DNA of 64,000 bases from Phyllobacterium myrsinacearum. Its GTDB lineage: Bacteria; Pseudomonadota; Alphaproteobacteria; Rhizobiales; Rhizobiaceae. The notes under the pieces are model-generated. The model made no database searches and was not told where the DNA came from. It was given only the letters and a program-made list of their open reading frames with translations. Shown one piece after another: positions 62,989-64,000 of the stretch. Within the stretch, counting starts at the first letter, position 1. Each line of letters begins with the position of its first letter. A program made the position numbers and the translations under genes. The stretch spans positions 1,725,314 through 1,789,313 of the forward strand of contig NZ_JACGXN010000001.1 in NCBI RefSeq assembly GCF_014138285.1, given 5' to 3'.

Positions 62989-64000
62989 ATGAAATCAGTG
63001 TCACTGTCGGGTGTTGTGCTCGCTATTGCCTTCATGCTGGGCAGCCAGGCCCAGGCGGATATTCTTGTCGGTATCGGTGCGCCGTTGACCGGCCCGAATG
63101 CGGCTTTTGGGGCGCAGATGCGCCGGGGTGCGGAAATGGCATTCGACGAGATCAATGCGGCTGGCGGTATCAATGGCGAAAAGGTCAAACTGACCTTTGG
63201 TGACGATGCATCCGATCCGAAGCAGGGCGTTTCCGTCGCTAACAAGTTCGCGGCAGACGGTGTCAAGTTCGTCATCGGGCATTACAATTCCGGCGTGTCC
63301 ATTCCCGCCTCCGATGTCTATGCCGAGAATGGCATTCTCCAGCTGACGCCGGCATCGACCAATCCGCAGTTTACCGAGCGCGGATTATGGAACGCCTTCC
63401 GCATCTGCGGGCGAGATGACCAGCAGGGAGTGGTTGCAGGTGCCTATATTGCTGCACATTTCAAAGATGCCAAGGTTGCGATCGTCCACGACAAGACACC
63501 CTACGGCGAGGGGCTTGCCAACGAGACAAAGAAGGCCCTCAATGCCAATGGCATCACGGAAGTGATGTTCGAGGGCGTGCATGCCGGAGACAAGGACTAT
63601 TCGGCCCTTATCGCCAAAGCCAAGGAGAATGGGGTCACACTGCTGTACTGGGGTGGTCTCCATACGGAAGCCGGTCTGATCATCCGACAGCTTGCCGATC
63701 AGGGCCTGAAAGTACAGTTCATGTCTGGCGCAGCCATCGTTTCCAATGAACTGGCGGCGATTGCCGGCGACGCCATTGCAGGCACGCTTAACACATTCGG
63801 ACCTGATCCCCGCAACAATTCTGCCAATGATGAGCTGGTTAAGAAGTTCCGGGCGAGCGGCTTCGAACCGGAAGCTTTTACGCTCTACACCTATGGTGCA
63901 GCTCAGGCGATCGCCGCAGCGGCCACGGCAGCCAAGTCGAATGATCCGGAAACAGTTGCCAAGGCACTTAAATCGGACGGCCCGTTCAAGACTGTTCTGG
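62989..64000 (+). CDS. Second branched-chain amino-acid binding protein (partial)
   Basis: A paralogue of the preceding protein, from ATG 62989 to the window end without a stop (337 residues seen of about 370). The signal peptide ends near SQAQA. The core is nearly collinear with the first copy ([40 protein letters not shown]), with many substitutions. The pair recalls LivJ/LivK in other bacteria, where two binding proteins of different specificity share one transporter. Confidence 0.93.
   Translation, partial: MKSVSLSGVVLAIAFMLGSQAQADILVGIGAPLTGPNAAFGAQMRRGAEMAFDEINAAGGINGEKVKLTFGDDASDPKQGVSVANKFAADGVKFVIGHYNSGVSIPASDVYAENGILQLTPASTNPQFTERGLWNAFRICGRDDQQGVVAGAYIAAHFKDAKVAIVHDKTPYGEGLANETKKALNANGITEVMFEGVHAGDKDYSALIAKAKENGVTLLYWGGLHTEAGLIIRQLADQGLKVQFMSGAAIVSNELAAIAGDAIAGTLNTFGPDPRNNSANDELVKKFRASGFEPEAFTLYTYGAAQAIAAAATAAKSNDPETVAKALKSDGPFKTVL

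Overview
The window comes from an alphaproteobacterium of the order Hyphomicrobiales (Rhizobiales), most like the Brucellaceae/Phyllobacteriaceae. This rests on the PhyR-NepR-EcfG general stress module, the atpDC tail, the rplU-rpmA-obgE-proB-proA-nadD-rsfS-rlmH core block, and small families such as DUF768, DUF1328 and DUF3309. Genus is not resolved. No rRNA, CRISPR array or insertion sequence was found; there is one tRNA.

Layout. 0-0.6 kb: end of the ATP synthase operon. 1-5.5 kb (minus strand): envC-ctpA-deacetylase-rppH, an envelope and division block with a CtrA-type box in front. 5.9-8 kb: two convergent glycosyltransferases. 8.2-20.9 kb: general stress response island. It holds phyR, nepR, ecfG, two HisKA_2/HWE kinases, a Crp-family regulator, a receiver protein lacking the phospho-acceptor Asp, and many small stress or membrane proteins (DUF1328, DUF883, a DUF1469/holin-like protein, DUF3309, CsbD, a PRC-barrel protein). 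Eight sites with the EcfG promoter pattern GGAAC-N16-CGTT (or one base off) can be read here and in front of an exported superoxide dismutase at 35 kb; a ninth, at nepR, is weak. 20.9-26.4 kb: SOS mutasome imuA-imuB-dnaE2 with a LexA box. 26.5-36.9 kb: amino-acid and nitrogen metabolism (Lrp and a saccharopine-dehydrogenase-like enzyme, an NMT1-type ABC transporter, two MHS-type MFS transporters, an M29 aminopeptidase), then the Tat-type SOD and an SDR. 37-39.3 kb: MlaD without its ABC partners, a lipoprotein and a small membrane protein.

39.4-41.5 kb: an AT-rich, horizontally acquired retron next to tRNA-Ser(CGA). It contains an msr-msd RNA with a1/a2 repeats and an 18-bp msd stem, an effector related to the nucleoside-deoxyribosyltransferase-like protein of retron Eco1 (Ec86), and a retron reverse transcriptase with the NAxxH, YADD and VTG motifs. 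A strong promoter starts at a1, and a perfect palindrome overlaps its -35. This is the most striking system in the window.

42-49.3 kb: ribosomal protein, ribosome-maturation and proline-biosynthesis genes. A perfect 47-bp inverted repeat ends two bases before proB. 49.4-52.4 kb: a DUF3011 protein, and LysR divergent from mmsA. 52.5-56.4 kb: trans-4-hydroxyproline catabolism (GntR regulator, deaminase, D-amino-acid oxidase, epimerase). 56.7-64 kb: a complete branched-chain amino-acid ABC transporter (livHMGF, a small membrane protein and two tandem binding proteins, the second cut by the window end). LivG carries an unusual helix-hairpin-helix tail.
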